Below the pieces are notes generated by a model, which made no database searches, had not been told where the DNA came from, and saw only the letters and a program-made list of their open reading frames with translations. The translations under genes and the position numbers were made by a program. DNA of 64,000 bases from positions 149,404,347 to 149,468,346 of the forward strand of contig NC_071387.1 in the NCBI RefSeq assembly GCF_022682495.2, written 5' to 3'. Within the stretch, counting starts at the first letter, position 1, and each line of letters opens with the position of its first letter. This document shows positions 23,011 to 34,085 of the stretch, in pieces. The stretch is from Desmodus rotundus (Eukaryota; Chordata; Mammalia; Chiroptera; Phyllostomidae).

Positions 23011-23555
23011 AAAGAAACATAGTACTGGCATTCTAGCCTTAATATCATTTAACATACAATTCTTCTCATTTCTGGGAGACAAAAGTATCTCTCTGTCCCA
23101 GCGATCGTATCTCTGTCACCGCACACTTCTCTTCCATTTGTAATAACTGACCTGGCCCCTGGGGTGGGCACATGATACAGGCGAGGTGAGTCATAGTTCC
23201 TCACATCCCTGGACACAGCGATTGGTCCAAGGACTGAGCACCAGCCAGGGCAATTGGAGTCCTTCCCTGAGTTGGGAGGATACTGTAAGCTCATAGCTGC
23301 CAGAACCCATGCTGCTAGTGGTAGGAAAGACTGACCTCAACATTCAACTTTCAATGTCCTTTCCAGCTTCATAATCCAATGCATTCCTTTCCCTCTCCTG
23401 CCACATGGCTTCATTTCCTCTTAATTTGGTTTGGTTTAAAAAGTCCCAATAAGTACATGATCCATTATGCATTGATTTCAAAATTTAAATCCCAGAGGAC
23501 AATTTTATCCTTTTCATGGCCTAAATCGGCAACATTTAGAGAACAAACGCCACTC
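23011..23555. other. No gene recognised
   Basis: Unique sequence. 23350-23560 may be the upstream part of the L2 that follows. Confidence 0.35.
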
Positions 23556-23559
23556 AACC

Positions 23560-23985
23560 TCTCTCTCACCACACTTCAATGGCCCGCCCATGTTTCTGGC
23601 CCTTGGACTCATCGTGTCCCTTTCTTCTTCCAGGCCTTTGCACTTGCTGGCCCTTCTACCTGGAACGACTTCCCCCAGCGACTTTCATACCGGGCATATT
23701 CTTAGTATTTGAGTCTCACTCCATGCCACTTTCTCAGAAAGGCTTTCCCAGACCACCTTAAGCAAACTCATCTTCTCCAGTAAGTTCATTGTGTGACCCA
23801 GTTCGTTTCTTTTATAATACCCTAGTATGGATTTATCGTATTTTGTTTGTCATCTGTTTTCCTCCATAGAACATATGTGCTATGCGAACAGGACCCTTGT
23901 CTGACACTTGCCACTTCATCCTCAGTTCCTGCCGTGGTGCCCAGCTCACAATACATTTAAACATTTGTGAAATGTTAAATGAAAA
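23560..23985 (+). mobile_element. L2 LINE 3' end
   Basis: Contains 'caggcctttgcacttgctgg', 'ctacctggaacgacttcccc', 'cagaaaggctttcccagacc' and a decayed terminal segment. Typical L2 3' order. Confidence 0.75.
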
Positions 23986-24360
23986 TGTCATTGCAATTGC
24001 TACATATAACTAGTGTTGAGGTAACAATATAACATTCAGCGAATGCACTTTGCATACATTTTGTGTCATGGTTTGGGTGTGTTTCAGCCATTCTGAACCA
24101 TCCTTTGCTCTCCCGGTGAAGTTCTGAGTTAAGCACGCCTTTGGATAGTCTCACCTACAGACCAGAGGGACCCTACTCGACTATGGCAGATGGGGTTCTG
24201 CTGTTCAGAGTGGAGAAGTCAGGTCTAGCAGCCTCTCATAGAGGGACCTGCCTGCCATTCAGAAGAATATGAAACTAAACCTTAAACGTCCAAGGAGAAC
24301 TTCAGAGGGAACCCACAAGACCTTGACTGAATGGAGCATTTGCTGCAATATTTTATTAAG

Positions 24361-24374
24361 ACACTAGGTGGCAG
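24361..24374 (+). promoter_or_regulatory. CTCF-like motif
   Basis: ACACTAGGTGGCAG matches 13 of 14 positions of the CTCF core CCASYAGRKGGCRS. It is opposite in orientation to the full match at 13687-13700. Confidence 0.5.
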
Positions 24375-24836
24375 GTGACTATGGTCTTGGACACACACAG
24401 GAGTAATTAGCATTAAAAATGCTTACCAAATGCTGGTGAAATTTCTCTGTTGACATTAAATGCCAAAAGGGATTCTAATCACTTGACAGGATGATCAGAA
24501 TTATGATAAGGGCTTCGGACTTGGTCTTTGAAGAGTAAGATGTATTCTGAACCTTTACTTTCAGATTCACAAAGTAAGTGTGCAACATGGGAAATTACAA
24601 AACTAATCTAGTGGAAAAATTAATGTCAGCTCCAGTGTACCACCAAGAGAGATAACAGCTGTATAATGAAACTAAAATTGCTATTTTCACTGCAATAACA
24701 GCTCTGTACCTTTTGGATTAATAATCTAATTTACTAAATAATTGATTGTATTTTTCTCTTTCTTTTCTCTTTTACTTAAACACCAGGGAGATTTTTTAGA
24801 ACTTCTTTCAAATATAAACTGATCGAGGAATCTATT

Positions 24837-24850
24837 GTTTCCTTGGTAAC
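24837..24850 (+). promoter_or_regulatory. X-box-like RFX motif
   Basis: GTTTCCTTGGTAAC is a close fit to the palindromic RFX X-box (GTTNCC..GGNAAC). No gene is near in the window. Confidence 0.4.
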
Positions 24851-24917
24851 CTTCTGTGCAGTCCTACACTTGGAGAACCTTTATTTTCTGTCAAAGCCAC
24901 AGAATATTGGAGAAAAC

Positions 24918-25129
24918 TCCCTTGGCTGGTGTGGCTCAGTGGGTTGAGTGCCAGCCTGTAAACCCAAAGGTCTCTGGTTCAATTCCCAGTCAGGGTCAAA
25001 GCACACAGCTGGGTTGCAGGCCAGCTTCCCACTTGGGGTGCAAGAGGCAATGAATTGATGTTTCTCTTGCTCATGTTGAAACCCACTGATGTTTCTCTCC
25101 CTCCTTTCTCCTATCTCTGAAAAAAAAAA
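24918..25129 (+). mobile_element. VES-type bat SINE with long target duplication
   Basis: The 17-base flank AGAATATTGGAGAAAAC (24901-24917) is repeated after the poly(A) at 25130-25146 with one mismatch, so the insertion is clear and fairly recent. The A box region (TGGCTCAGTGG) is intact and the B box reads GGTTCAATTCC. The body differs from other copies in the middle, near 24998-25060. Confidence 0.95.
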
Positions 25130-25309
25130 AGAATATTGGGGAAAACCATAGGCTGAGGGACATGCAAAAGCAGATTGTTTAGATATTTTCTTTTATTAAA
25201 CAAAAATGAAATGTTCAAGTCACCTGCTATTAAATAAAAAACAGAACACACAATATGCTAAGCACTAATAAATATATTTCCTTTCCATTTTGTGGTCTCT
25301 AAAGAGGGG

Positions 25310-25592
25310 TGGTAAGGAAAGTAATAGGAGGAGAATGGGAGGAGAGGCACCAGAGATGGGAAAAAGAATGAAAGGAAGAGTAGAGAATGAGGGAGATTGA
25401 AGAAGAGTGGGAGAGATACATTGATACAGAAGGGAGAGACCGGGGAGAGAGAGAAAGGCAAGAGGCAGGGAGAAAACAAGGGAGTCCATCGCAGGGAAAT
25501 GGTAGCAGGGAGGTGGGGAATAGGAACACAAAGAGAAGAGAAGCAGAAGGAACACAGAGAGAGACCAGGAGGAGGAGCAGAGAAAGGGGGTT
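25310..25592. repeat. Polypurine-rich tract
   Basis: Strongly A/G on the plus strand for close to 280 bases with only scattered pyrimidines. Frames of up to 116 codons on the minus strand are low-complexity artefacts. Confidence 0.8.
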
Positions 25593-26925
25593 AGTAAGTT
25601 TTGAGATGCTTTCATCTAGGACAGCTTAACCTCCAAACTCAGAATAAAATCCCTTGTCATTTGCTGCTCTTTGAGATGTTTATTAATCAGGGAATCATTG
25701 TTTGCTTGCTGCTCTTTAACAGCACTAATATTCAAGCCTTAGAAGCTTTTCTCCAAATAAATGGGAGTGAGCCTCTTCTAGGTTGCAAGGACCCGAGAGA
25801 GGCTCAGGGTTACTCAGAGGAGTAGAATGTGTAGGAAGGATATGCTGGAAAAGAAGGCAAACACACAGCTAGGCCTTTCAGGGAAATAGGAGCTGGCAGA
25901 TCTTTAGATGAGAGCACAGCTCCAGCCACAAGGGGTCCTGTCACTATGCCAGCACAAGAAATGTTTCTTGTTTGGCTGTTTCTTGTTTGTCTCGATGGCT
26001 GTTTCTTTGGTTTTCTCCATTTCTGTCATTTCACTTTCCATCTGTGCTTCTGCTGCTCCTCTCACTACCAATGATTTTCTCTGTCTCTGAGTTCACACTT
26101 GGTAAGTCATCGTTCATGTCGGGCACCCTTACTGGGCAGAGAGCTTTTGCCTGAGGCCATGTCAGTGATTGGCTGGCCTTGGGTCAGGTGCCCACCCATG
26201 GTTCAAACGGGTCTGATCAGAGCGGAAGGGCCGTGGGGTACAACATGTGTACGAGGACTGGGTGTATGGCATGCATCCAGAAAAGGAGGGAATAAAATTG
26301 AAAGGCACATTGGTTGGGGGGACTAATGCATTCAACCCTTGCTCACCAGGCATGTCATCCTTTTCTTTTGGGCATATGGCTTCAGTAATGCCCACTCCAC
26401 CTAGTTAAACCCTACATGTACACTCACCAGCCCAAAGTTAAGGTTAGTCACTACATCCAGCAGAAATTGTATGAAACACTTCAGACTTGCAGTCTAAAGT
26501 CAATAACCTTTGAGTTTTTTGTTTTTTTTAAAACCATGCCCAATGAAACTACTATGCAGAATTGTTTGGGGTAGAGGAGAAGGAGAAATGCAGGAAATGA
26601 ATCAGGGTTTTGAGGGAAAAGTGAGAAAGAAAGGAGAAAGGAAAATGTTTTCCCTGTGGGGAGAGAGGGCAGTGGGCAGTGGGCAGTGGTATGACCCCTA
26701 CCCATCTCTATGCCCCGAGTGGGTGACGCTGCATTAATGAGATGAGGGAGGGGGCATTTCCAGCCTTTGCAAACACCTCTGCACCTCCTGTGTGACCCGG
26801 CTTTAGGTTATCAGACTTTGAGGGGCCTCTGTGAGCTCAGGCAGTGTAGATGTCAGTGGTGTGCACGACGGGTCGAGGGTGAAGACCCCAGGAGGCCAGA
26901 TGGAGGGCAGGCATGTTTTCTGTAA
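25593..26925. other. No gene recognised
   Basis: Unique sequence with several short frames and no domain. The imperfect 'gggcagt' triplication near 26668-26688 is small. Confidence 0.4.
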
Positions 26926-26932
26926 ACTCTGA

Positions 26933-27130
26933 CAAGGGTGTCCCAACTCTTGGCGTCCCTGGGCCACACTGGAAGAAGAGTCGTCTTGGCTGCACATTAA
27001 ATACACAAACACTAACGAAAACTGATGAGCATAAAGAAGGTTTTAAGTAAATTTATGATTTTGTGTTGCACTTCATTCACAGCCACCCTGGGCCGCATGT
27101 GGCCCATGGGCCCCGGGTTGGACACCCCTG
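26933..27130. mobile_element. hAT-like non-autonomous DNA transposon
   Basis: Terminal inverted repeats: left 'caagggtgtcccaactcttgg'-like start at 26933, right end read in reverse 'caggggtgtccaacccgggg'. Internal 'ctgggccacactggaagaag' and 'cctgggccgcatgtggccca' are typical of the family. I could not see a clean 8-base target duplication, so the family (hAT-type) is the safer level. Confidence 0.6.
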
Positions 27131-27490
27131 CAAAGACTTCAGGTTCTGGTCAGACCCGAATAGGCCGCCAGTCTCAATATTACCTCTGGTGAATTTCCTT
27201 ATAGCTGGTTAGATGGGCACTTGAGCTCATATCTCACCTGATCTATAGAACTGGACATTTCTTTACTCCCCCAAACCATTAGAGACTGAAAACCACACTG
27301 CCTGCACTGATTTGAGCACTGCGGACGCAGTGAACTCCACAGCCTGAGGGGAGATTGGGACACTAACTGCCAGACCCTCCTTCTCTTCAACTCCCTAGGT
27401 TAAGAGTAGTCTTGATGAAATTGTGGTTTTTACATTGTACATTTGTCCAATAACTCATACTAAAATTCTCACAAAGTTGTGGCTCAGTGA
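27131..27490. other. No gene recognised
   Basis: Short intervening sequence, nothing supported. Confidence 0.4.
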
Positions 27491-27491
27491 T

Positions 27492-27870
27492 TGTTTTAGT
27501 CATCGCAGGCTGCTCTCACAAAAATGCCATAGACCACATGGGTGATGAACATCAGAAATGTATTTCCCACAGTCCTAGAAGCTAGAAGTTCGGAGTCAGG
27601 AGCGGGCATGGCCAGGCTCTGGTGAGGGCCCTATGCAGGGCTACTGTGGGGGGGCTGGGGGGGGCGGGCAGACAGCAGGGAGGGGAAGCCGCTCTCTCAG
27701 GACCCTCATAAAGGACACTAGCCCATAATGGGGGCTCCGCCCTCCTGACTCCACCTAATCCTAATTACCTATGAAAAGCCCCACTGCCTACCGCCATTAC
27801 TTTCTGATACCAGCGTGCCATAGAGTTCCGATCTGAGTCTGGGGAGGATACAAACACTCAGTCCCTAACA
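27492..27870 (-). mobile_element. MaLR LTR (MST/MLT1-type)
   Basis: In reverse it is a MaLR LTR. The plus strand starts 'tgttttagtcatcgcaggct' and ends 'cactcagtccctaaca'. The 5-base flanks 'gtgat' and 'gtggt' are a near-exact target duplication. The internal part shows 'gacaccataatgg'-like order with a GC-rich stretch at 27645-27675. Confidence 0.75.
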
Positions 27871-28655
27871 GTGGTCATCACTTTTTTCCGTGGAAAAAAA
27901 GCAGCAGGGCAATGTCCGTTGGTTTGCCTCACGGTACCCTGGCCCTGTGGCTCAGCTCGGAGGCCGCTGAGAGGAAGGAAGAAACTAGAACCAGGCCATT
28001 GCTTATTTTCCTGAAGAAATTAAGGCTGTCGCCCTAGAGAAAGTCAGCTGGGGGATAAGTTTGTGTCACCCAGTGCCTGAGCAGGTGGGACACAGCAGTC
28101 CTCCCTGATCCTGCCCTTGGCGGAGGCTGGGAATGGGGCAACTGGCTGGCCTTAGGCCGGCTTGGGGCCCTATTCCAATTTGAATAGAGAGGAGTATGCA
28201 TGAGACAGGCAAAAAAAAAAAAAAAAAAAAAAAGAGAGAGAGAGAGAGAGAGACATAGAAGAGAAAAAGAAAAAAATGAAAAGGAGAAAAGTCACTGCTT
28301 TTTCATTTACATTTGGGACAAAAAGAAATCGACAGCAGCAACAGAGTATATTTTCCTTTAGGCTGACTGCATGCTCTCATTAGGCACAGGAGCCAGAGCT
28401 TATTTATAGAATTGCGCTACAGTCTTGCTGCGTCTGGACGGCAAGTCCAACCAATTCTCGTCAAGCAGGTTGTACAAGCTCCTATTACAGTGAATTCCCA
28501 TAAAATTAGTCTCTGGGCATAGAGCTCAGGGAATGTGAAAAGCCATATTGATCTGGAGGGATGGCAGAGATGGGGCTCAGCTGGCTTTACTGCAGGTTTC
28601 TTGCCCCTCTCCTCCTTCCTCCACCTGTCTCTCCCCTTCCCTCCCCTCCCATCCC
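27871..28655. other. No gene; poly(A)/(GA)n microsatellite
   Basis: A run of A (28211-28233) followed by (GA)n (28234-28252) may mark a decayed retroposon tail. The 28360-28560 stretch is unique and AT-rich, of the kind that can be conserved noncoding, but I cannot test conservation. Confidence 0.4.
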
Positions 28656-28659
28656 TTTG

Positions 28660-28860
28660 GATGCCCACCAGGAAGACTCAGGACTGTTGCCTAACCACGT
28701 AGCTGCTTTGACCCTCACTTTTCCCATTTACGGAGGGGAGCCATGTCTACACAGCAGAGTTACAATGTGGCCTATATAAAATAGCATATAGGAATGTCTT
28801 TGCACAGAGGAAACACTTGCTAATTACTTGGTAGAAATATAAAGGAAGCAAGAAGGCAGC
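28660..28860 (+). mobile_element. MIR-like fragment
   Basis: 'gctttgaccctcacttttcc' and 'catttacggaggggagccat' fit the MIR middle and 3' half loosely. Confidence 0.35.
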
Positions 28861-29460
28861 GGCTTAAGTGCTACCCGGTTCATGGGAAGATAAGTCACGC
28901 AGTGAAAGGTTCACTGGGTAGGATATGAGGAGCGTGAGTCAGAGCAAACTAATGAAGGAGTGTGATGTTGGAGGGGCAGTCTGTCGCCCTGCTGCTGACA
29001 TTATTTGAAAGAGATGTGAGACTAAATCTCTAGTCCGTGGTAATTAGTGGAGCTCCCGAGGCACTTTATGAAGCTGGGCTGGTAACCTACGTTTTCCTTC
29101 TTGAGCCCGATTTCAGTTTGTATAATTACATCCTGATAGCAGGCCCCCGCTGCATGGTTTTTACAGAAAGATAATATTTTCTCTATTGTACTTTCTGTAA
29201 TTAGCATTTCACATTGGTGAGTGAGGAAACGGTGACGATATTTAACCTGGTCTTCTTCTCTTTCTTAGGGCAGGTGGGCAAATTCCTGGGCAGACAGTGA
29301 CATTAGTAAAGTCTTGAGGATTAAAATTAAGCTTAAAATTAAAAGGTGTTCTGAAAGTATTTTTCATAATGCCTCCCGATATGGTCTTTATAACAATGAT
29401 AAATAAATATGAGGCTATGGACCTATAAGTAAAAGATGGTGTCATCCTGATCGTCACATC
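28861..29460. other. No gene; AT-rich homeodomain-motif region
   Basis: Contains three TAATTA cores (29041, 29123, 29198) and a 10-base perfect hairpin. Described in the findings. Confidence 0.4.
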
Positions 29461-29740
29461 TGGTGGGGGCTGAATTGTGTCCTCTCCTCATTCATGCTGA
29501 AGCCCTGACCCCTAATGAGGCTGTAGTGGAGACAGGGTTTTCAAAGAGGTAATAAAGTTCAATGAGATCATAAGGGTGGGGAGCTGATAGGACTGCTGCC
29601 ATAGAAGATGCGGAACAGATGGCAGAGGTCTCTTTCCCTGTGCACGTACAGGGCAAAGGCCATGCGAGGGCACAGTGACGAGGCAGCTGTCTCCAAGCCA
29701 GGAATGGGGGCCTGACCCCAAACCAGCCTGCAGGCTCCTC
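29461..29740 (+). mobile_element. MaLR LTR-like segment
   Basis: 'tggtgggggctgaattgtgt' begins in the way of a MaLR LTR, with 'gctgaagccctgacccctaa' and 'gtaataaagttcaatgagat' following. The right end is not clear. Confidence 0.6.
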
Positions 29741-29965
29741 CATCTATCTAAAACCAGTCGGCACCCGATCGCTCTGGACACGGTGCAGTGGGCTGACTGG
29801 TTTGAGCCTCCACTCCCCAGGGCTTCTCTTAAAGCAGCGATTCCCCCCGTGCAACGTGAGAGAAGAAGGCCTCTTGCAGCAAGTTCTGTCATGTGCTGGC
29901 TACGTTTGGTTTTCATTAGTCTCAGTGATCAATCAGAGCCCTGCAGCCTCGTCCACGTGCATCAG
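29741..29965. other. No gene recognised
   Basis: Short interval between two LTR pieces. Frames of 100-134 codons on either strand are LTR by-products. Confidence 0.4.
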
Positions 29966-29970
29966 TGCCC

Positions 29971-30435
29971 CGATTAGTTTCCTAGGGCTGCTGAAACAAA
30001 TCACCACATCCTCAGTGGCTTAAACCAACACAAATTTATTCTCCCATAATTCTGGAGGTCTGGAGTCCAAAATCAGTCTGACTGGGCTCAATTCAAGATG
30101 TTGGAGGGGTGGCTTGTTCTCGGAGGTTCCGAGGGGAGAATCTGTTTCCTTGCCTTTTTCAGCTCAGCAGTTGCCTACATTCGTTGGTTTGTGGTTGTCT
30201 CCTCCAATGTCAAAGCACGTCACTGCAGTCTCTGCTTCCATCATCCTGTCTCCCCCTCTGACCTGACCCCTCTCGTGTCCCTCTTGTAGTGGTCACCCTG
30301 ATTACAGCTGGCCCACCTGGGCAATCCAGGCTATTCTCTCCACTCAGTGTTTGGATCGTGTCTGCAGTTCCTTTTGCCATCGGAGGTAATGTGCACAGGT
30401 TCTCGGGATCAGGACATGGACACGTCCCATCTTTC
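29971..30435 (-). mobile_element. MaLR LTR (MLT1-type)
   Basis: Plus strand starts 'ttagtttcctagggctgctg', with 'acacaaatttattctcccat' and 'attctggaggtctggagtcc', and ends around 'tctcgggatcaggacatgg'. Oriented opposite to the LTR piece at 29461. Confidence 0.75.
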
Positions 30436-30439
30436 AGCT

Positions 30440-30740
30440 TCCCTCATAGCCCTCCCCTACACCCACACCCCCAGCACAGACCCTTCATGGAGGCCATCCC
30501 CATTGGCAGCTGCCTGTGGGCTCGTTATTCCTGCACCGAGTCTCCTTTTTTGAACAACCAGGTCTCATGCTACCTCCTCCAGGAAGACTTTTCTCATTTC
30601 TCCAGCCCACTTTGACTTCTTGTATTACTTACAGTATAAAATCCATTATTTGGCTCTTATACGTTATGCCGAAGTCAATTCTACTTTGCACACATACATC
30701 TGTCTTGTTTCTCAAACTAAAGTGTAAGTTTCCAGTGTAA
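30440..30740 (+). mobile_element. L2 LINE 3' region
   Basis: Contains 'ctacctcctccaggaagact' and 'acttcttgtattacttacag', in L2 order, and a decayed 'taaagtgtaagtttcc' end. Confidence 0.55.
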
Positions 30741-32180
30741 ATTTTGTGTATCTTCCTCTCCATCCCCCTGAAATAATTTATTTGGCTTCCAGGTCAACTT
30801 CTCCTTAGTTGGACTCACAGATGCCCACAGGCTGTATGTCATTCCCCAACTAAATATCTGAGCCAATCAGAGTCCTTGCCAGTTTGTCCCCCAGTTCCAC
30901 TCTTGGTCTCGTTTGTGGGTCGGGCTCCTGCTCTGGGAACCCTCCTTCACCCCACTGTCCTCCAGGACTGAGGTGCTGCCGTCCTTTGGGTTGCTCTTCC
31001 CTGGCGCCTGGAGTTCTGCTAATTCCTATCCTTCCCGGTGACCAGGGCCCAGGTCATATGCACGCAAACTCTCCAGACAATTCCTATTGGATAGGAATCT
31101 GGAGACCCAGGGACTGCCTGGACTTCTGGCTAGGCCCAGCCCATGTGACAGGACCTTTGCACCTCACCCTAAACCACGGAGTCGCCCTTATAGGAATCAC
31201 GCTTTTATCTTTTATCTACCTGGAGAGACATGCACTTTGGCATCTGAGGCAAACCTCCCAGGCCTGTTAGGGCTCAGTGTACGCGTCCCCTGTGAGCACT
31301 AACCACCCTGTGAGCAGCCACACGTCATGAATGGCTGCAGAAAACCATGCGAATCTCCCACGAAGCCTCAAACTGAGCTACTGCATGTTTGAAATCAGCA
31401 CCAATTTATTGGAGGACCGATCTTGTTCTCCTCACTCTGTTTTGGCACATTCAAGACAAAATATACTTTTTAGGGATACATTATGGAAAGAGAGCTGCTT
31501 CTTTTGTCTCTCCTCTCTGGAAACACTATAATTAGCTGTACTGCCATTGGAAATTCATCTTTTGAGAGCCTGCTATATGGAAGAAGCAGTAGGGGTACCA
31601 AGAAGGAAAACACAGTCCCTGCCTTCAAGAAACTCCTAACCTAACGTACTACACAGACCAGTAAAGCAGAACTGCTCATCCGGGTCAGCTACATATGCTG
31701 CAGGGTCTGTTGCAAAATGATGTGCAGCCTCCTGTCCAAGAAGTGGGATAAAAGTGTCATTGGCAGAAAAAAAATTTCAAATGTTTTCCTTCCTTCTCTG
31801 GGCTCTCTTGATTTGGCATACTATTTTTTTTAACCTTATTTAATATCATTCTAAGCAAAGAAAATTTTAAGTTCTAATTATTAGCATGGGTTTTGTCATC
31901 CGTCTTTACTTTGTGGGATACCAGTTTTAAGTTCAAATACAAAAGCACTTAACACATATTCAGAGTCACTGAAATTACGTAACAGCAGTGTTTGGTTTTT
32001 ACCAGGAAAGTGGAAATGCTGCACAAAACTAACTCAGTTGTCTTTATTTCACTTCTTGATACGCATGCATTCTATCAACCCTGTCTGCCTTTAGCTTACT
32101 GGTGAATAAGGAAGGACTGACCTGTCTTTCCCTCTCTCCTGTTATCATTTTCAGTGTAAGTGGTTGGCTAACACAGGGAA
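30741..32180. other. No gene recognised
   Basis: The 128-codon plus frame at 30884-31270 has no domain. Near 31550-31670 a 'gagagcctgctatatggaag' and 'cagtccctgccttcaagaaa' pattern suggests another old repeat, family uncertain. Confidence 0.4.
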
Positions 32181-32184
32181 GCAG

Positions 32185-32640
32185 TGAGAGTAGGAAAGCA
32201 TGGTAGTGTTTCTTGCTCATTCCTGGTTCTCAGAACACCACTGCTTCGTTTCTGCATTCAGAACAAGTTGTAGATGAAATAGAGAGCATATATCCCCTTG
32301 GGGTAGGTGGAACATACTTGTCTTGTACTTGTTTTGGTCTTGCTGAAGTCTCCCACATGGTAGGTCCACTGGAATTCTGTGCTCTTGGGGCGCTGTGCAT
32401 ATGGTATATGAATGGGGCGGCAGGAAATGGAGGCACGCCTTGCATGTATCTCCTCTGCTCAGGTGTGTGCTGCATTGTCCCATTGGACTGACAAGACACA
32501 AACTCAAAGGTAAAAATTAAGAATTTCAAGATGGTGAGAGCAGAATACTAAGCAAAGGAGGGGCCCTTCAGTGTGAAGGTCCCTGTCCCATGGTTGTACT
32601 GGTTGTATACCCATGAAGCTGGTGACAATATCCTGTGAGA
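32185..32640 (+). repeat. Unassigned old repeat-like segment
   Basis: The stretch including 'aattaagaatttcaagatgg' and 'aggggcccttcagtgtgaag' looks like a dispersed mammalian repeat I know by sight but cannot name. Frames of 92-99 codons in it are not supported. Confidence 0.35.
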
Positions 32641-32739
32641 AATTCCATGATAAAGACATACACAGGGTTCCATGGAAATGCCTCACTGGAAAGGAAGAAG
32701 AAAGGGGGAGGGGGACTCTCTATGGGAGGTAACACTGGA

Positions 32740-33115
32740 GCTGAAGCTTCAAGGATGAGCAAGGTTTAGCCAAATGAATGAAAGAAGAGGAGAAGAGCAT
32801 TATAGTTGGAGAAACAGCAGGTGCAAAGACGCAGAGGCATTACAAAGCGTTGCAAGTTTGGGTCACTATGTAGCTGTTAGATATGGCTCTGTTGCAGATG
32901 GGAGTGGGATAGCAAAGAAAGTTGAGACTTAAGGAGTCTTAAAGGCATGTGAGTGCCAAATGAAGGAATTTAAATGATCCAGAAAGCTATGCAATGTCAT
33001 TGTAATCGTATAAGCCGAAAAGCGACATAAAAGGGTTTGTATTTTCAAAGGGTCTTTTTTTATGTGGATGATAGGTTTGAAGGAGGGAAACAGTAGCAGG
33101 AGAAACCAATTTGAA
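32740..33115 (+). repeat. Fragment of unassigned dispersed repeat
   Basis: 'gagcattatagttggagaaa', 'cagcaggtgcaaagacgcag' and 'gatccagaaagctatgcaat' follow the order of an old dispersed repeat also seen at 18025, 39840 and 48540. No name assigned. Confidence 0.4.
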
Positions 33116-33925
33116 GCCATTGTTGCTGTTCTGCAACAGAGAAGCTCAGACTGTAGGATTCTTTAATTTTGTCCCTTTAAAAAATTGTTGGGAAAGGCAG
33201 ACTCGCATTAAGGAATGAGAGTTAAAATAGTAACTAAAGCACCATGCCATTTACAGCAATAACAATTGCTATGGAATTAGGTTCTTAAATCAACTTCTAC
33301 ACCACTCTCTTCAAAGCACTGGACAAATGCTTTGACAAATATGACGAAGAATTTTTTTAAATTTCATCTATATCCTATTATTATTCAGTGATCGTTTTGT
33401 TGCCATTGCCAAGGGTTTAACAATTTTCAACATGTTTTTAGCTATACCGGTTTATCTTAAAGCAAGAGCTATGAAAAAAAAAATCTGTGAGCCAGGAATT
33501 ATTCTTCCAAACATCAATTGGGTGTTGTTTAAACTCTATTTATTATGCAAGGAATCAGGGAATTGAAGCAAATTTCCAATCTCATCCTGACTTCCTCACT
33601 TTAGATATCTGTCCGTACCCAACAGGAAAACATTCCCCATCAAAACATTTCCCCCGTAAATCTAATTCATCAGGGCAGTGCTTCGCTACCTTTTTCATGG
33701 AGCAGCACAAATAGAAAGTTATTATGTCTGTATGGCACTCGGGGGCTAATGGGCAAGGACACTTGCCGCTGTGGGGGGCTCTGGCTGCGTGGGTCCCTGC
33801 CCATCTGTTTGTGGGCTGAGGGAGCCCTCGCTTGAGTGCACCTGCAACCCATTTGCAGCGCGGCAGCCTGCCTCAGCACATAAACCGGGAAACCATAACG
33901 AAGCCTTTAGTCCTTCCAAGTGTCA
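33116..33925. other. No gene recognised
   Basis: Unique sequence. The 75-codon plus frame at 33487-33714 has no recognisable features. Confidence 0.4.
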
Positions 33926-33929
33926 ATGT

Positions 33930-34085
33930 TAACTAGTTCAGAGCTTCTCGAATGTTAATATGCTTACGCAACGCATTGGGATCTCATGAAAAATGCATAT
34001 TCTGATTCAGTGGGTCTGAGATCCTGCATTTACAACAGGCTCCCAGGCGGGGCCAGTGTGCTTCATGGACCATACTTGGTGTAAC
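33930..34085 (+). mobile_element. MER5-type hAT-Charlie element
   Basis: 'agcttctcgaatgttaatat', 'attctgattcagtgggtctg' and 'acaggctcccaggcggggcc' follow the MER5A order. Confidence 0.65.

Larger units (their letters stand above)
23986..24917. other. No gene; CTCF-like and RFX-like motifs
   Basis: Unique AT-rich sequence. It holds a CTCF-like motif at 24361-24374 and an X-box-like motif at 24837-24850, listed separately. Confidence 0.35.

Noticed and set aside
22651..23082. 143-codon minus-strand frame
   Set aside because: It is the reverse reading of the VES SINE at 22783-23010 and its A-rich tail.
25265..25615. 116-codon leucine/serine-rich minus frame
   Set aside because: Low-complexity translation of a polypurine tract, only superficially like a membrane protein.
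29512..29916. 134-codon minus-strand frame
   Set aside because: Lies across a MaLR LTR-like segment and flanking DNA; no domain.
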